A stretch of DNA of 64,000 nt from CAVUBL01 sp963837945 (GTDB lineage Bacteria > Acidobacteriota > Thermoanaerobaculia > Multivoradales > DATKCC01), in the NCBI GenBank assembly GCA_963837945.1, contig CAWIQD010000016.1:62001-126000 (forward strand), in the 5' to 3' direction. Below are positions 62,781 to 64,000 of the stretch, one piece after another. Made by a program: the position numbers and the translations under genes. Positions within the stretch are counted from its first letter, which is position 1; the number at the start of each line of letters is the position of its first letter. The notes under the pieces were generated by a model. It was not told where the DNA came from. It worked only from the letters and a program-made list of their open reading frames with translations, and made no database searches.

Positions 62781-64000
62781 GTGAAGAACCGAACCCCCGC
62801 CTCCGTGCCTCGCCCCGCCTCGCCGGCGACCGTCCTGCTCGTCCTGCTGGCGGTCTTCGCCGGCGGCCTCTGGGCGGCCGCCCCGCCGGCGGTCGACCTC
62901 GACGCCCTCAACGCCGCGGTCAACGCCCAGGTGCGGGGCGCCCTGCACGTGGCGCCACAGCTCGGCGTCGAGGTCGCCGACGTCGCGTCCGGCGCTCCGG
63001 TCTACACCTACGACGCCGACGAGCTGCGGATCCCGGCCTCGAACACCAAGCTCTTCACCACCTCGGCCGCGCTCGCGACGCTCGGGCCCGGCTACGTCTT
63101 CGAGACGCCGCTTCTCGCACGCGGACGGGTCGAGGGCGGGGTGCTCCACGGCGACCTGGCGGTGGTCGGCGCGGGCGATCCGACGATCTCCGAGCGTTTC
63201 ACCGGCGACGGCTACTCGGCCTTCCGGCCCTGGGCGGCGGCGCTCCGTGAGCGCGGCATCGGGCGCGTCGAGGGCGACCTGCTCCTGGTCGACGGCTTCT
63301 TCGAGGGCCGCGAGATCCATCCCGACTGGCCGACGGACCAGCTCGCACACTGGTACGAGGCGCCGATCGCCGCCCTGTCGTTCAACGACAACTGCGTCTG
63401 GGTCCAGGTGTCGCCGAGCAAGAGCGGCCACGCCCGGGTCGACGTGCGGCCCCACCTCGGTCTCTTCCCGGTCCAGAACTTGACCCAGGTGAGTGGCTCC
63501 CGGCGCTCCCACCAGGTGATCGTCACCCGGCGGCCCGAGGCGTCCGAGATCGAGGTCCGGGGCTCGGTCTACCGGGGCGCCTCGCCGCTCGACACCTGGA
63601 TCACGGTGCCCGACCCGGTCGCCTACTTCGGGGCGGCGCTCACCCAGGCGCTCGGCCAGGAGGGGGTCGCTCTGCGCGGCGAGACCCGCGCCCTCGAGCG
63701 GCTGCCCGCCGGCGCCTGGGAGCGGATCGCAGCCCACCGCACCTCGTTGCTCACGGCGATCGAGGTGGCGAACAAGCGGAGCCAGAACTTCTACGCCGAG
63801 AGCCTGCTCAAGACGCTCGGTGCCGAGCACTGCGGCGACGGCTCCTGGCGCGGAGGGCTCGAAGCGGTGGCCGAGTTCCTGGAGCGCGCGGGGATCGAGC
63901 CGGGGAGCTACCACATGGTCGACGGCTCGGGGATGAGCCGGGCGAACCGCTTCTCGGCCGACCAGGTCGTCCGCTTGCTCCGGCACATGTATGCTCACCG
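62781..64000 (+). CDS. dacB: D-alanyl-D-alanine carboxypeptidase/endopeptidase (PBP4 type), partial
   Basis: Starts at GTG 62781 and runs off the window after 406 codons. Signal peptide (ATVLLVLLAVFAGGLWAA). Catalytic SNTK (RIPASNTKLFTTSA) and the SxN motif SQN (ANKRSQNFYAESLLKTLG) are present, with VDGSGMSRANRFS following; KTG would lie beyond the edge. A periplasmic peptidoglycan hydrolase of family S13. Confidence 0.9.
   Translation, partial: MKNRTPASVPRPASPATVLLVLLAVFAGGLWAAAPPAVDLDALNAAVNAQVRGALHVAPQLGVEVADVASGAPVYTYDADELRIPASNTKLFTTSAALATLGPGYVFETPLLARGRVEGGVLHGDLAVVGAGDPTISERFTGDGYSAFRPWAAALRERGIGRVEGDLLLVDGFFEGREIHPDWPTDQLAHWYEAPIAALSFNDNCVWVQVSPSKSGHARVDVRPHLGLFPVQNLTQVSGSRRSHQVIVTRRPEASEIEVRGSVYRGASPLDTWITVPDPVAYFGAALTQALGQEGVALRGETRALERLPAGAWERIAAHRTSLLTAIEVANKRSQNFYAESLLKTLGAEHCGDGSWRGGLEAVAEFLERAGIEPGSYHMVDGSGMSRANRFSADQVVRLLRHMYAH

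Overview
The window is high-GC (about 70%) chromosomal DNA, most likely from an acidobacterium. Two large FtsX/MacB-type permeases of the acidobacterial duplicated-orphan (ADOP) class, a DUF2089/SHOCT-like pair and a MauE/thioredoxin pair fit that phylum; the assignment is inference. At least ten ordinary core genes carry single-base frameshifts (NTPase near 670, DUF2182 twice, two ADOP permeases, LuxC twice, anti-sigma, helicase, lipoprotein, cas1, OPT transporter). That pattern looks like uncorrected indels in a long-read or metagenome assembly more than true gene decay.

Layout. 1-3.2 kb: P-loop NTPase with membrane partner, then DUF2089/SHOCT genes. 3.2-12.1 kb: a toxin-antitoxin (TA) island of small modules on both strands, punctuated by a roughly 340-bp repeat with inverted ends and by a separate 185-bp MITE. 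12.4-17.1 kb: a less GC-rich insert with a GHKL ATPase translationally coupled to a DNA methyltransferase that is cut by an IS630 element. 17.5-22 kb: a leader-controlled unknown protein and a second TA cluster. 22-46.7 kb: mostly core genes (DUF2182, FAD monooxygenase, ADOP permease, MauE/thioredoxin, LuxC/LuxE-like pair, cyclase-pseudokinase receptor, ECF sigma/anti-sigma/periplasmic sensor, nuclease-XPD helicase, peptidase T, second ADOP permease).

46.8-58.2 kb is a CRISPR locus without effector genes: cas6, a 5-repeat array, a secreted HELLH protein, a 2-repeat remnant, a TA module, a 5'-truncated reverse transcriptase, cas1, cas2, a 26-repeat array, then about 2 kb of lower-GC DNA with secreted-protein genes and gene fragments, ending in a decayed repeat. 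Both large arrays share a ~200-bp leader that contains a 42-codon open frame with a Shine-Dalgarno sequence; its stop codon lies inside the first CRISPR repeat. The closing part (57-64 kb) has a second copy of the leader-controlled unknown protein, more TA modules, an OPT transporter and the start of a PBP4-type carboxypeptidase.

The strongest candidates for undescribed biology are the leader-encoded micro-ORF, the RT/Cas1/Cas2/Cas6 adaptation locus with two secreted paralogues around its arrays, the inverted-repeat element that punctuates the TA island, and the promoter-hairpin leader shared by two paralogous unknown genes.
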